Positions 47,201 through 55,403 of a stretch of 64,000 nt of DNA are shown here, piece after piece. Numbering within the stretch: position 1 is the first letter of the stretch; every line of letters starts with the position of its first letter. This stretch comes from a virus. The notes beneath the pieces were generated by a model. That model ran no database searches, was not told the DNA's origin, and saw nothing but the letters and a program-made list of their open reading frames with translations. A program made the position numbers and the translations under genes. The stretch lies in IMG/VR virus record IMGVR_UViG_3300025276_000024, positions 1 through 64,000 of that record. One strand, 5' to 3'.

Positions 47201-49576
47201 GAATATATAGATATGATTCTTAACAATGCAGATACTGAAGGAAGACCTGATGTACAGGAAAATTTTAATAAAGTAAATACAGATGAAAAATATAAACAAT
47301 ATAAAGATTTATATACAATGCAATATGGAGGAGAAGACTTCCAACCTTATGATACTTCATTAATACCTGAATTTGCACCAGTTAATGAAGTAGATAAATA
47401 TATTGGTCCTTATAAAAGTGATTATACTCCAGTAGAAGGAGAATATGGTTATGACCCAACTAAAGAAGTAAAAACTAAACCTAATAGTAGAACATATAAA
47501 GTAGAAGCTGGAGATAACTTAACAAGAATAGCAGAAAAATATGATACTACAGTAGATGAAATTGTAACTCTAAATAATATTGACAACCCAAGTCAGATAA
47601 ATATTAATCAAGAAATTATTTTACCTGAGAGTAAAACTAAGTTTGCTGTTTATAATGTTAAGGCAGGAGATACATTAGGTAGAATAGCTAAAACATTTGG
47701 TACATCTACTAGAAAATTAAAAGAAGCTAACTCTCTTAGAGATATTAATAAAATTAATGTTAATCAACAATTAAAAATACCTCAAGAATCATATGAGCAA
47801 TTAGATGAAGTTAAAGAAAGTTGGATTGATGTAGATGTTTTAGATCAAGATAGAATGATCATTAATAGTGATGGATCAGATGAAGATATTATTAAAAAAT
47901 CACAATTAGTTAATGACCCTAATTCTCCTTATGTTATAGTAAATAAAAAAACAAAACGTTTAGAAGTTTGGAGAGGTGGTAAATCTATACTAGACTTTGA
48001 AGTACTAACTGGTGCTAATGAAGGTGACGCACAAACAGTAACTAAAATGTGGGATCTTAATGGTGATGGTATAATTACTGATGAGGATAAAAGAAATGGT
48101 AAATGGATACCTAATTGGGCTGCAGGAAATAAAAATACTGGGGCAGGTAAATTTTATATAAATGCTAGTTATGAAGACTCACCTAATAAATATGGTGGTA
48201 AAGGTGTACCTTCTTTTAATTTATTTACTGATGGTACTGACATAGATGTAGCAACAGCAATACATGGGCCTACTGCAAATAGAACTGGATTATTTGATGA
48301 TAATAATTTAGAAAACAATAAAGCAAGTAATGGATGTATAAATGGTCAATGTACTGATATGCAAGCATTATATGATTTAGATTTACCTAAAGGTACTTCA
48401 GTATATATTTTACCAGAAGATGAAGGTAATCAATTCCAATGGGTAGATGGTGAAGCGGTTATGAGAATGTCAGGTGAAAATAGAAAGAAGTATGGTTCAT
48501 CATATTTAGATTCACAGGGTAATAAACAAACAAGTCAAGGTTCTAACTATGCTACAAACACATTAAACTATAAACCAATTAGACCTGTATTTAATACAGA
48601 ACTCTTTGAAAAAGAAGTATATAATGAATCACGTATTGGAGATTATTTTACTTCTGATACTAGTGACAAACAAGAATTTGAAACAACAACAAAGCCCTTT
48701 ATAAATGCTTTGGTTGCAAACAAACAAAAAATCATGGTTACTGCTAGTATACCTAGTGATGTATATAATGATATAGCTAGAATAGCTTTTGGTATATATG
48801 GTAACGAATCTAAATTTGGTGATACACACAGTGGTTCTGGAAATCTTTTAAGAGGAGCTCAGAAAAAAGTAGCTGATATGAATAAAAAAGGTGAGTTACC
48901 TGTTATAGGATCTACATCTATGTTACCTACTGTAACTTCTTCACCAGATGTATTTAAAAAATATGATGGATATTCATTAGATAACATTACAAGTGCTGAG
49001 CCTTTCTATGAAATAAATGCAAGAGGAAATGATAACAGTGTTGGTCTAACACAATTAAGATGGTCTAATGTAGCTAATGAAGGTCTCACTAATGAAGAAA
49101 TAATTGCAGGTAAAGAATCTGATTTACTTAAACAGTTTTATGAGTTTGATATAAAATCAAATAAAGATTTATTAGATCCTGAAAAAGCAGCAATAGCAAC
49201 AGTTCTTAGATTGGCTTTTTTAGCTAATAATAGGAAGGGTGTAGATAGAAACAATTTATTTGAAACATTACCTAGACACTGGGGAGGGTCTAGTAAAGAT
49301 GGTGGTAAAACATATACTACCAATGTTATGAATAATGCTAAATATTTAAAATTTCAACAACTAGATAAGTATTTGCCTGGGTTTAAAAGAGGTGGAGAAA
49401 AACAAGATCTAGAAATGTACAAAGGTTATATGGAAGGTCTATATGATGGTACAGAAAAAGAAGTTGAAGCAAAGAATTTATATGATAAGCTTAATAGGCT
49501 TCATTATAATGATGCTAAAACCCTAGGTAACATGAGTCCTCCTAATTATATTATGACTCATTTGTATAAACCTTAA
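44297..49576 (+). CDS. Giant virion cell-wall enzyme: transglycosylase, LysM, L,D-transpeptidase domains (1759 aa)
   Basis: This 1759-aa protein combines several peptidoglycan-related domains. A zinc ribbon has C205-x2-C208 and a second CxxC near 225-228. A first transglycosylase-like (SLT) domain has catalytic-type Glu853 in FIESSLDP and GYKGLGQIG. Two LysM domains lie at about 1066-1112 and 1119-1164. A YkuD-type L,D-transpeptidase domain has His1323 in AIHGP and Cys1347 in SNGCIN. A second lysozyme/SLT-like domain has Glu1504 in YGNESKFG and NSVGLTQLR. An EF-hand-like DLNGDGIITDED loop lies within the transpeptidase domain. It is probably injected or tail-borne and opens, binds and perhaps re-crosslinks the wall during DNA entry. 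Confidence 0.8.
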   Translation: MGNKKSTGLPGGPNEFLKDITQHISVDGYKRYSEDVNNPYNVIESGNITMEDVDFPVMGTDNLGNSQMMTPGNNYQFPGDKVFEIPMAQYGIKNQYPLPKRNGIRENYDAEGNVNGESSHIMRTETLDEVNWFSFPTLFQDEDGTWVDMSKEAEKDWRPAYEEAKRRGEVIEFGEDKDAAFKFGEGSWKPKMKRGGGLLNKTMSCNSCGWEWKAADGGADVSTCHKCGGSALPKAQFGNNGEQTFLQAITNPIRKAVADNIYPYTYMDPVDRFWNAMKGDKNTHDNRSDNANENPAWMNERTDLLNLYMGQPQKHNTIEESLYKPTKSKNPDATYYTSKQTEKSLIKMLQRNGWNDFDTLKNFGGVLGQFKVDKGEDEKGKYISYYDVWDVEPLDNVLSKDMQSKFGVNAPEIYGRIYIDDVKDVPAYSKTFERSKLPEGQYGGRFMQDAGETEFEDNIQTVQLPEVTVTGNKEKKGFDWKNLLNNTLNPLYIADNALQLLGTPANLVRESIEGISGKGDGKFNWGNIVPDVYGTTILDDDAKQKSVSQTLGVDNFWGGLALDMLTDPTTYIGAGIVKNLVKTGGKKTIPSVLKAIKAPIKKQLKKIPRKVNTPIVGTDMVMTTNSKIGELVDKTGIPKMFWPKGFNYGPDEFGRRFVASATNESGDIVDLSKYTDEVGDYFSFDNAFVKNPFTAGRTMNAMEELVPKYGIMKQNTLTGSLSEDSFSMALNRLRNPKKFSDATDYGQTTFLNRSGTNRTIADGPASNFLKDKGLFDASEVKALELKYGKIFERLQNKGLLNDEFRGLGIRGVKLDGLADEVYQVGVPNIALQKLFQDGGGISPDVLYKQAFIESSLDPNAANEKGYKGLGQIGSDIIEDYKKATGVEEVDPFNPKQNSDIQKWSMNELYNSSFINKEGQLDSVRLAKTLASYNWGRGNVRSLLNELKEEGVDIYNSSDWTSRLPRETREYIDMILNNADTEGRPDVQENFNKVNTDEKYKQYKDLYTMQYGGEDFQPYDTSLIPEFAPVNEVDKYIGPYKSDYTPVEGEYGYDPTKEVKTKPNSRTYKVEAGDNLTRIAEKYDTTVDEIVTLNNIDNPSQININQEIILPESKTKFAVYNVKAGDTLGRIAKTFGTSTRKLKEANSLRDINKINVNQQLKIPQESYEQLDEVKESWIDVDVLDQDRMIINSDGSDEDIIKKSQLVNDPNSPYVIVNKKTKRLEVWRGGKSILDFEVLTGANEGDAQTVTKMWDLNGDGIITDEDKRNGKWIPNWAAGNKNTGAGKFYINASYEDSPNKYGGKGVPSFNLFTDGTDIDVATAIHGPTANRTGLFDDNNLENNKASNGCINGQCTDMQALYDLDLPKGTSVYILPEDEGNQFQWVDGEAVMRMSGENRKKYGSSYLDSQGNKQTSQGSNYATNTLNYKPIRPVFNTELFEKEVYNESRIGDYFTSDTSDKQEFETTTKPFINALVANKQKIMVTASIPSDVYNDIARIAFGIYGNESKFGDTHSGSGNLLRGAQKKVADMNKKGELPVIGSTSMLPTVTSSPDVFKKYDGYSLDNITSAEPFYEINARGNDNSVGLTQLRWSNVANEGLTNEEIIAGKESDLLKQFYEFDIKSNKDLLDPEKAAIATVLRLAFLANNRKGVDRNNLFETLPRHWGGSSKDGGKTYTTNVMNNAKYLKFQQLDKYLPGFKRGGEKQDLEMYKGYMEGLYDGTEKEVEAKNLYDKLNRLHYNDAKTLGNMSPPNYIMTHLYKP

Positions 49577-49606
49577 ACCCTAAAGATTAGTGAATCTCCC
49601 TAATTA

Positions 49607-49631
49607 TTTGTATATTAATAATATAATTATA
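49607..49631 (+). promoter_or_regulatory. Phage-type late promoter motif
   Basis: TTTGTATATTAATAATATAA starts at 49607 and keeps TTTGTATATTA of the core. It ends within about 6 nt of the GTG at 49637, implying a very short or absent leader, unless translation starts at the in-frame ATG at 49679. Confidence 0.45.
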
Positions 49632-49636
49632 TCAAC

Positions 49637-52348
49637 GTGGATTTAAACAAAATAAGTGTAAAACAGCAAGGTGGACAAATGATTCCAGGTGAACCTGGTA
49701 TGCAATCACAACAACCTATGCATCAAATGCCTGATGGTTCAATGATGCCGGGTGCAACACATGGTGAACAACCTATGATGGGAGCTCAAGAGGAAATTGA
49801 CCCTCAAGTAATGCAAATTACAGAATTATTTAACACATCAATTCAAGAAGGTAATAAACCACATGATGTAGTTATATCTTTGATTGAACAACAAGTAGAT
49901 CAAAATCTTATAGGTCAAGCCCTTATGCAACTTGGTATGGAACAAGAAGCAATTGTGCAATTGTTTCAGGAAGTACAACAAATGCAACAACCTCAAGAAC
50001 CATCAGCTGAGCAGATCAATAATAATCCACAACAGATTTCAAGGGCAGAAGCTATACAAGAAGAAGCTCCAGGTATGGACATGAATATAACTTCTATAGA
50101 TCAAGCTAAGTCTGGTATAGAAATTAAGCCAGAGAACAAGGGAAAGTTTACTAGATGGGCTAAAGCCCGTGGTATGACCGTTCCTGAAGCTGCTAAGAAG
50201 GTTATGTCAAATACTAAGGCTTACCCACCATCTGTAGTTAAGATGGCTAATTTTGCAAAGAATGCAGCAACTTTTAAAAAACAAGAGGGTGGAGCAACAG
50301 ACTATACAGAAGGGGTAAGACAAAGAGAAGGTTCTTATAATCCTCCTAATAGAAAGTATACTTTAGATCCAAGATTTAAAGCACAGACAGGTACAGAAAC
50401 TTCTACAGCTAATACAGGAACACAGGGTCAGGAGAATCTCAACATGATGAATGCTATTACAGCAGGGAAAGTAAATTTTACTGACACAAGTAAACCTAAA
50501 CCAAAAGGACCAGGTTTTATTGAGGGTTTAGAAAATGAAGGTATTCTAGAGCCAGGACCAATGTATGTCAATCCTGCTATATATAATCAAGGCAAATTTA
50601 ATTTGGGTAATGCAGCTAATGCTCTACTTGGTGGTTATGAAGATATGTTTAGTGGAAGAGACACAGATGGTGATGGTGTTAAAGATGGTTCATTTAGAGA
50701 TTGGAAAGGCAAAACAATTAAAAATAAAATGAACAAAGTTGCTAATGCAACATATGATTTAGAACTTAATTTAAGTGATGAAAATAAAACTGCTGCCAAA
50801 AATTGGTGGGAACAGTTTAAAATAGAAAACCCTGATGAAACTCAACAAAAAGATTTATTGGGTAATATTATACAAACAGAAACTGAAAAGCAAATCAATA
50901 AGGCAAATGCACCAAGTGGATTATCAGATGTTTCTGCTAAATTAATAGAACAATGGAAAGCTGGTTCTGCTGCTACAAAAGCATATATTGAAAGTATATT
51001 AAAACAACAGGGAAAAACTATACCAGCTGAAGAAGAAGTTGAAGAAGAAGTTGAAGTAGAGGTAGAAAAAGAAGAAGTATTAAGAAATGGTGGTTCATTA
51101 CCAAGAGCTCAGTATAGTTTTCCAGATGGTCCAGGTAGCTATGATGGTAGCTATGGTGGTGGTAAATATACTTTTCCGGATGGGTTTGACTCTAGCACAA
51201 TGGACTTTAGTAATTACTTTAAACAATTTCAAACAACTGATTATAATAGAGATACTCGTAATGCAGCAGATGCTGTTTTACAATCAGCAAATCCTACATT
51301 AGGGCCTACTCCACTACAACAGCAAACCAATCAAATGATGCAGAACTTAGCATCAGGACCACAAAATGTTAGCACTAAGGCAAAAGAAGAAAAAGGATTA
51401 GTAGAAGAAGTAAAACCTGAAACTGCAGAAGATCTTTACAAAAAAATAGATCAAGGAAGTTTAGATGTAAACTATGGTGGTGTTGGTGGATTTATTGATA
51501 GAGTTAAAAATGGCAAAGTTGCAACAGCTTTTGGAGATGTAAGTGATTTTCTTGTAAAAGGTGCAGGTGTAGTTAATGATTATTTTGATGAAGTAGAGCA
51601 AGAAGAAGCTATGCAAGATATGAGAGTTGGTTTGTCTGCTGATAATATATATGGAACTAAGACAGATGCATTTAATAAAAGAGGTACCTTTGATATTAAT
51701 ACTGGGATAATGGGTAGTGAAGGTGATGCTACTACAGGATTATATATGAGCAAAAAAGGTGGGGGTGTTAATAACCCAGGCTTTAAAGCATTGCCACCAG
51801 AAGCGCAACATAACATACTTAAGTTTATGCAAAATGCAGGTGAGATAGTTGAAGTTCCTGCCGAGGAAGAGCAATTAACTGTAGCACAAGATACGTTACA
51901 ACCACTGCCAAAAGAATTTAGAGAAAGTGAACTAGGAAAACAACTTTATAATTTAAGTCAACCATCACAAGAAGAAGTAATGTCTGTATGGGATCAAGCT
52001 AAAAATATTGATTCAATAGGTACCGGTTTAGATTTCTTTTCAGAAGTATCTAAAAAAGATTTACAACGCCTTTTACAAGAAGCTCAAATAGAAAAGCAAG
52101 ATGTAAGAGATTATGTTTATGATCAACCTTTTTATCAAGATGCTAGTGGAGTAAGTAAATTTGGAATTAGATCAGCAATGAAAATTAAAGGATTAAAAAA
52201 AGGGGGAGAAGCTGCGTACTTAGCAAATAGAGATAGAGTTATAAAAAGAGAAATGGCTAAAGCACAAGGTGGTGGTGAAATAGTACAAGTAGATTCAAGA
52301 ATGTTGGCAAAATTAATTGCAGCTGGAGCTGACATAGAAAAATTATAA
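49637..52348 (+). CDS. Large virion (cargo-type) protein (903 aa)
   Basis: This 903-aa protein has a Gln/Met/Pro-rich N-terminus. A conserved module, IKPENKGKFTRWAKARGMTV, followed by SVVKMANFAKNAATFKKQ, lies at about residues 165-215. I know this pattern from giant virion proteins of crAss-like and other large phages. A DTDGDGVKDG calcium-type loop lies near residue 340. Several short GG segments (KQEGG, LRNGGSLPRAQ, KKGGGVN, LKKGGEA, KAQGGGE) separate domains. The start is GTG at 49637. The alternative ATG at 49679 would remove 14 residues. It is probably ejected into the host or lines the capsid interior; no enzyme domain is recognised. Confidence 0.72.
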   Translation: MDLNKISVKQQGGQMIPGEPGMQSQQPMHQMPDGSMMPGATHGEQPMMGAQEEIDPQVMQITELFNTSIQEGNKPHDVVISLIEQQVDQNLIGQALMQLGMEQEAIVQLFQEVQQMQQPQEPSAEQINNNPQQISRAEAIQEEAPGMDMNITSIDQAKSGIEIKPENKGKFTRWAKARGMTVPEAAKKVMSNTKAYPPSVVKMANFAKNAATFKKQEGGATDYTEGVRQREGSYNPPNRKYTLDPRFKAQTGTETSTANTGTQGQENLNMMNAITAGKVNFTDTSKPKPKGPGFIEGLENEGILEPGPMYVNPAIYNQGKFNLGNAANALLGGYEDMFSGRDTDGDGVKDGSFRDWKGKTIKNKMNKVANATYDLELNLSDENKTAAKNWWEQFKIENPDETQQKDLLGNIIQTETEKQINKANAPSGLSDVSAKLIEQWKAGSAATKAYIESILKQQGKTIPAEEEVEEEVEVEVEKEEVLRNGGSLPRAQYSFPDGPGSYDGSYGGGKYTFPDGFDSSTMDFSNYFKQFQTTDYNRDTRNAADAVLQSANPTLGPTPLQQQTNQMMQNLASGPQNVSTKAKEEKGLVEEVKPETAEDLYKKIDQGSLDVNYGGVGGFIDRVKNGKVATAFGDVSDFLVKGAGVVNDYFDEVEQEEAMQDMRVGLSADNIYGTKTDAFNKRGTFDINTGIMGSEGDATTGLYMSKKGGGVNNPGFKALPPEAQHNILKFMQNAGEIVEVPAEEEQLTVAQDTLQPLPKEFRESELGKQLYNLSQPSQEEVMSVWDQAKNIDSIGTGLDFFSEVSKKDLQRLLQEAQIEKQDVRDYVYDQPFYQDASGVSKFGIRSAMKIKGLKKGGEAAYLANRDRVIKREMAKAQGGGEIVQVDSRMLAKLIAAGADIEKL

Positions 52349-52350
52349 TT

Positions 52351-55344
52351 ATGGCAAAAATTAAAATAAATAAATTACCACAAGGTTTTAGTATCCGTAA
52401 TGGAAATGTTGTAGAAGACAATACTATGAAAGATGGTGGAATGACTACAGGTGATCAAGCTGATTATGGTTTGGTTACAACTCCACAGGCATACTATGGT
52501 GAGACTAATTTTAACAATTCACAAGATGAATCAGTTAGATACAGTTTATCAAGTGTACCTAGAGAAGATGCAAATATAGAAGCAGAAGGTGGAGAAACAG
52601 TATTAACTGATTTGAATAATGATGGTACATTTGGTTTATATGACATACAAGGTCCTAGGCATGGAAGTGGTGGTGTTCCAATGTTTTTGCCTGATCAATC
52701 ATTTATTTTTTCTGATACTAGAAAACTAAAGTTTACTAAAGATGAAATGAATGAGTTTAATGTAGGAGGTAGTAAGAAAACCCCTGCTAAAATATCTAAG
52801 AAATTTGGACTGCAAGATTATTATGCTGAATTAGATTCACAATATGCTGATAACATATCTGCAACAAGTGCAGAGTTAATGTTAAAGAAAAACATGAATG
52901 ATTTATCTAAATTAGCATTTGTACAAGAAGCTAAAAAAGATTTTTCTGATGGTGTACCTTTAGCATCACATCCTTATTTAGTTTCTATAGGGGAAGACCC
53001 AATAGAGTTTACAGCTAAAGTAGAAGAAATATCAAGGAAAGAAGCAGAGGCCAAAGCACTAGCAGCATTACCCATTGAGCAACAGCAACAGATAATGATG
53101 ATGCAACAAATGATGGCTCAACAAGAACAACAACAGGGTATGCAACCACAAGGTATGCAACAGCAAATGCCACAACAAGGTATGCCTTCACCTATGGAAG
53201 AATTTATGCCTCAAGTAGGTGAGCCAGGTTTAGCTATGGAAAACAATGCTATGTTAGGAACTGCAATGTTTGGTTCTGAGTTAGGAGATTTCTTAACTAA
53301 AGCACAAGGGGGTGAGGAAATAGTATATGAGACAGTAGATACTGGAGATACTAATGATGGAGGTGTAACAACAGTTAATGATGGGTTTGGTTCATATTAC
53401 GTACCTCCAACTAGTGCCGCTGAAGAAGGTAAGTATTATCTAAATAAAAACACTGGTCAAGGTTATCAATTTACAAATGGAAAGTATGTTGAAGTAGAAC
53501 AGGTTACTCTTGATAGTGACAATAAAGTAGTCAGACCTCAAGTAGAAGTAGAAGAAACTTCTGAGGAAGTTGCATCAGGACCCACTAATGACGTTGCTGT
53601 GGAAGCTGTAACAACAGATAAAACTGTAGAGGCTACTGATAAACAAGTAGAAACTGTTGTTGATTCTGGGGGTAACAAAAACCCTTATAAAGCAGGAAGT
53701 GAAAAAGCTATAAAGTTTGATAAATTTATTGCTGATGGATATACTCCTACTATAGTAAAAGATGGTAAGAAGAGTAAAATATCTTTTGTACGTGAGGCAA
53801 AAGATGGTAGAACAATAAAAGGAGCTACTGAGGTTCAGGTATTTGATCAAGATAAAATAAAGGGTGCAGGTGGTTTAGGTGATACATATACTCCTGATAT
53901 TAGAGCTCAAGAAGAATTAAATAATGATCCTGATGTTGGTGATGTAGCTACATTTATATCTGGTAAGTTTTCTGGTAATAAATTACCTGACACACAATCA
54001 AGGAATACTGATGGTTTTGGATATGGTTCAGATATGTTTTCTAGTGAAGAATCTGAAGAAGATTTTTATTACAGAAATCAGACTGTTATAGATGAATTAA
54101 AAGCAGATGGTGTTGACTTCCAGTTTAACATGGATATGAAAGATCCAAACTATGATGCAAATTGGAGAGGCTTTCAAAACAAGTATGAAGAGAAAAGAAA
54201 AGAATACTTTGAGAAAAAAAATGTTCAATATATACCATACTTCTTTACAGATGAAGTATTACAAGAAAGACTTAAAAATGATCCTGATACTTATGATACA
54301 GATGGAGATGGTAAGTTAGATAAAGAATGGAAAAAAAGAAGGTTTGATGGTAAGAGAGGTGGTTATACTGTAAATGCTCCTGGGTTTGATATGAATTATC
54401 AAGCAAGAGATGAGCAGTTTATGGAACTTGATGAAGAACCACCAGAAACCAAAATACCACCAGTAGTCAAACCACCACCAAAAAAAGAATGGTGGAAACA
54501 AGATCAAAATAATATTCAAGCTTTAAATAATATTGATGATGAATTGTACCTGCCTTGGGCACCACAATTAGAAGATCAAAAAATTGATTATGTTTTGGAT
54601 GATTATACAGGCCGTGTTAATGCTAACCTTGCAAGTCAAAATACTATGGCTCAAGCATTAGGGGCATATGGTCCACAAGCTATTGCAAGAAGTAATATTC
54701 AAGGAAAAACTTTAGATGCTAATGCAAAAGCTATAAATCAAGTAAATCAAAACAATGTTAAAACAATGAATAGAGTAGCAACTATGCAACCTCAACTTGA
54801 TATGAAAGTTGATATGGCAAACAATGCTACAAATAAACAACTGTATGATGATACTACAGTAGCTCTTCAAAATGCTAATAACTTTGATAATTGGAAGACT
54901 GGTAAAATGAATGATTTATATAATGCTGGAATAACCAATGCAGCAAATACTTATAATATGAATCAGCTATATGATTATTATAATGTAAATACACTAAAAG
55001 GTGGGGATGTTGAATTTGGCCCTAATGGTAAAAAATTAATGAAAGATTCTTCTGGTAACTCAGCTCAGCAAAATATTGAGAATTACCAAGAGCTCCAAAA
55101 ACTAATGGGTAAAGATGAAAAAGGTAATCAACAGCAAGTTCCTGAATGGTTATTTAATCAAACTTATGGTACTACTCCACCAAATGCAAGTAGAACAAAT
55201 GGTCAAAATGAATTATTAAATAATTCAGGAGTAACTGGATATGACGCAGCTGGTAATAAAGTTGGTGGAGCAAGAAAAGGAAAAGAAATAAAGAAGTTAT
55301 CAAAGTGGGCAGTACCTTTTTACAGTGGTAAAATGGGATTATAA
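52351..55344 (+). CDS. Large virion (cargo-type) protein (997 aa)
   Basis: This 997-aa protein has EGGETVLTDLNNDGTFGLYD followed by GPRHGSGGVPMFLPDQSFIF (about residues 76-115). I recall this block as typical of crAss-like giant virion proteins. A Gln/Met/Pro-rich stretch (about 235-300) is followed by an acidic segment, a DTDGDGKLD loop near residue 650 and a proline-rich PPVVKPPPKKEWW segment near 705. The rest is helical with many Asn and Gln. It starts 2 nt after the preceding stop. It probably travels with the DNA or forms part of an ejection apparatus; no catalytic site is seen. Confidence 0.72.
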   Translation: MAKIKINKLPQGFSIRNGNVVEDNTMKDGGMTTGDQADYGLVTTPQAYYGETNFNNSQDESVRYSLSSVPREDANIEAEGGETVLTDLNNDGTFGLYDIQGPRHGSGGVPMFLPDQSFIFSDTRKLKFTKDEMNEFNVGGSKKTPAKISKKFGLQDYYAELDSQYADNISATSAELMLKKNMNDLSKLAFVQEAKKDFSDGVPLASHPYLVSIGEDPIEFTAKVEEISRKEAEAKALAALPIEQQQQIMMMQQMMAQQEQQQGMQPQGMQQQMPQQGMPSPMEEFMPQVGEPGLAMENNAMLGTAMFGSELGDFLTKAQGGEEIVYETVDTGDTNDGGVTTVNDGFGSYYVPPTSAAEEGKYYLNKNTGQGYQFTNGKYVEVEQVTLDSDNKVVRPQVEVEETSEEVASGPTNDVAVEAVTTDKTVEATDKQVETVVDSGGNKNPYKAGSEKAIKFDKFIADGYTPTIVKDGKKSKISFVREAKDGRTIKGATEVQVFDQDKIKGAGGLGDTYTPDIRAQEELNNDPDVGDVATFISGKFSGNKLPDTQSRNTDGFGYGSDMFSSEESEEDFYYRNQTVIDELKADGVDFQFNMDMKDPNYDANWRGFQNKYEEKRKEYFEKKNVQYIPYFFTDEVLQERLKNDPDTYDTDGDGKLDKEWKKRRFDGKRGGYTVNAPGFDMNYQARDEQFMELDEEPPETKIPPVVKPPPKKEWWKQDQNNIQALNNIDDELYLPWAPQLEDQKIDYVLDDYTGRVNANLASQNTMAQALGAYGPQAIARSNIQGKTLDANAKAINQVNQNNVKTMNRVATMQPQLDMKVDMANNATNKQLYDDTTVALQNANNFDNWKTGKMNDLYNAGITNAANTYNMNQLYDYYNVNTLKGGDVEFGPNGKKLMKDSSGNSAQQNIENYQELQKLMGKDEKGNQQQVPEWLFNQTYGTTPPNASRTNGQNELLNNSGVTGYDAAGNKVGGARKGKEIKKLSKWAVPFYSGKMGL

Positions 55345-55368
55345 ACTTAAAGGGTTTATATAAAACAC

Positions 55369-55390
55369 TTTGTAAACTTATATAATTATA
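55369..55390 (+). promoter_or_regulatory. Weak variant of the late promoter motif
   Basis: TTTGTAAACTTATATAATTA starts at 55369 in the 59-nt gap before the ATG at 55404. It keeps TTTGTA and a TTAT, with changes at several positions. Confidence 0.3.
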
Positions 55391-55403
55391 TTAATTTTAC
55401 ATT

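Noticed and set aside
50640-54320. DTDGDG motifs as RNA polymerase active sites
   Set aside because: The following residues (VKDG, KLDKEW) and lone position fit calcium loops, not the DxDGD catalytic loop within a double-psi barrel.
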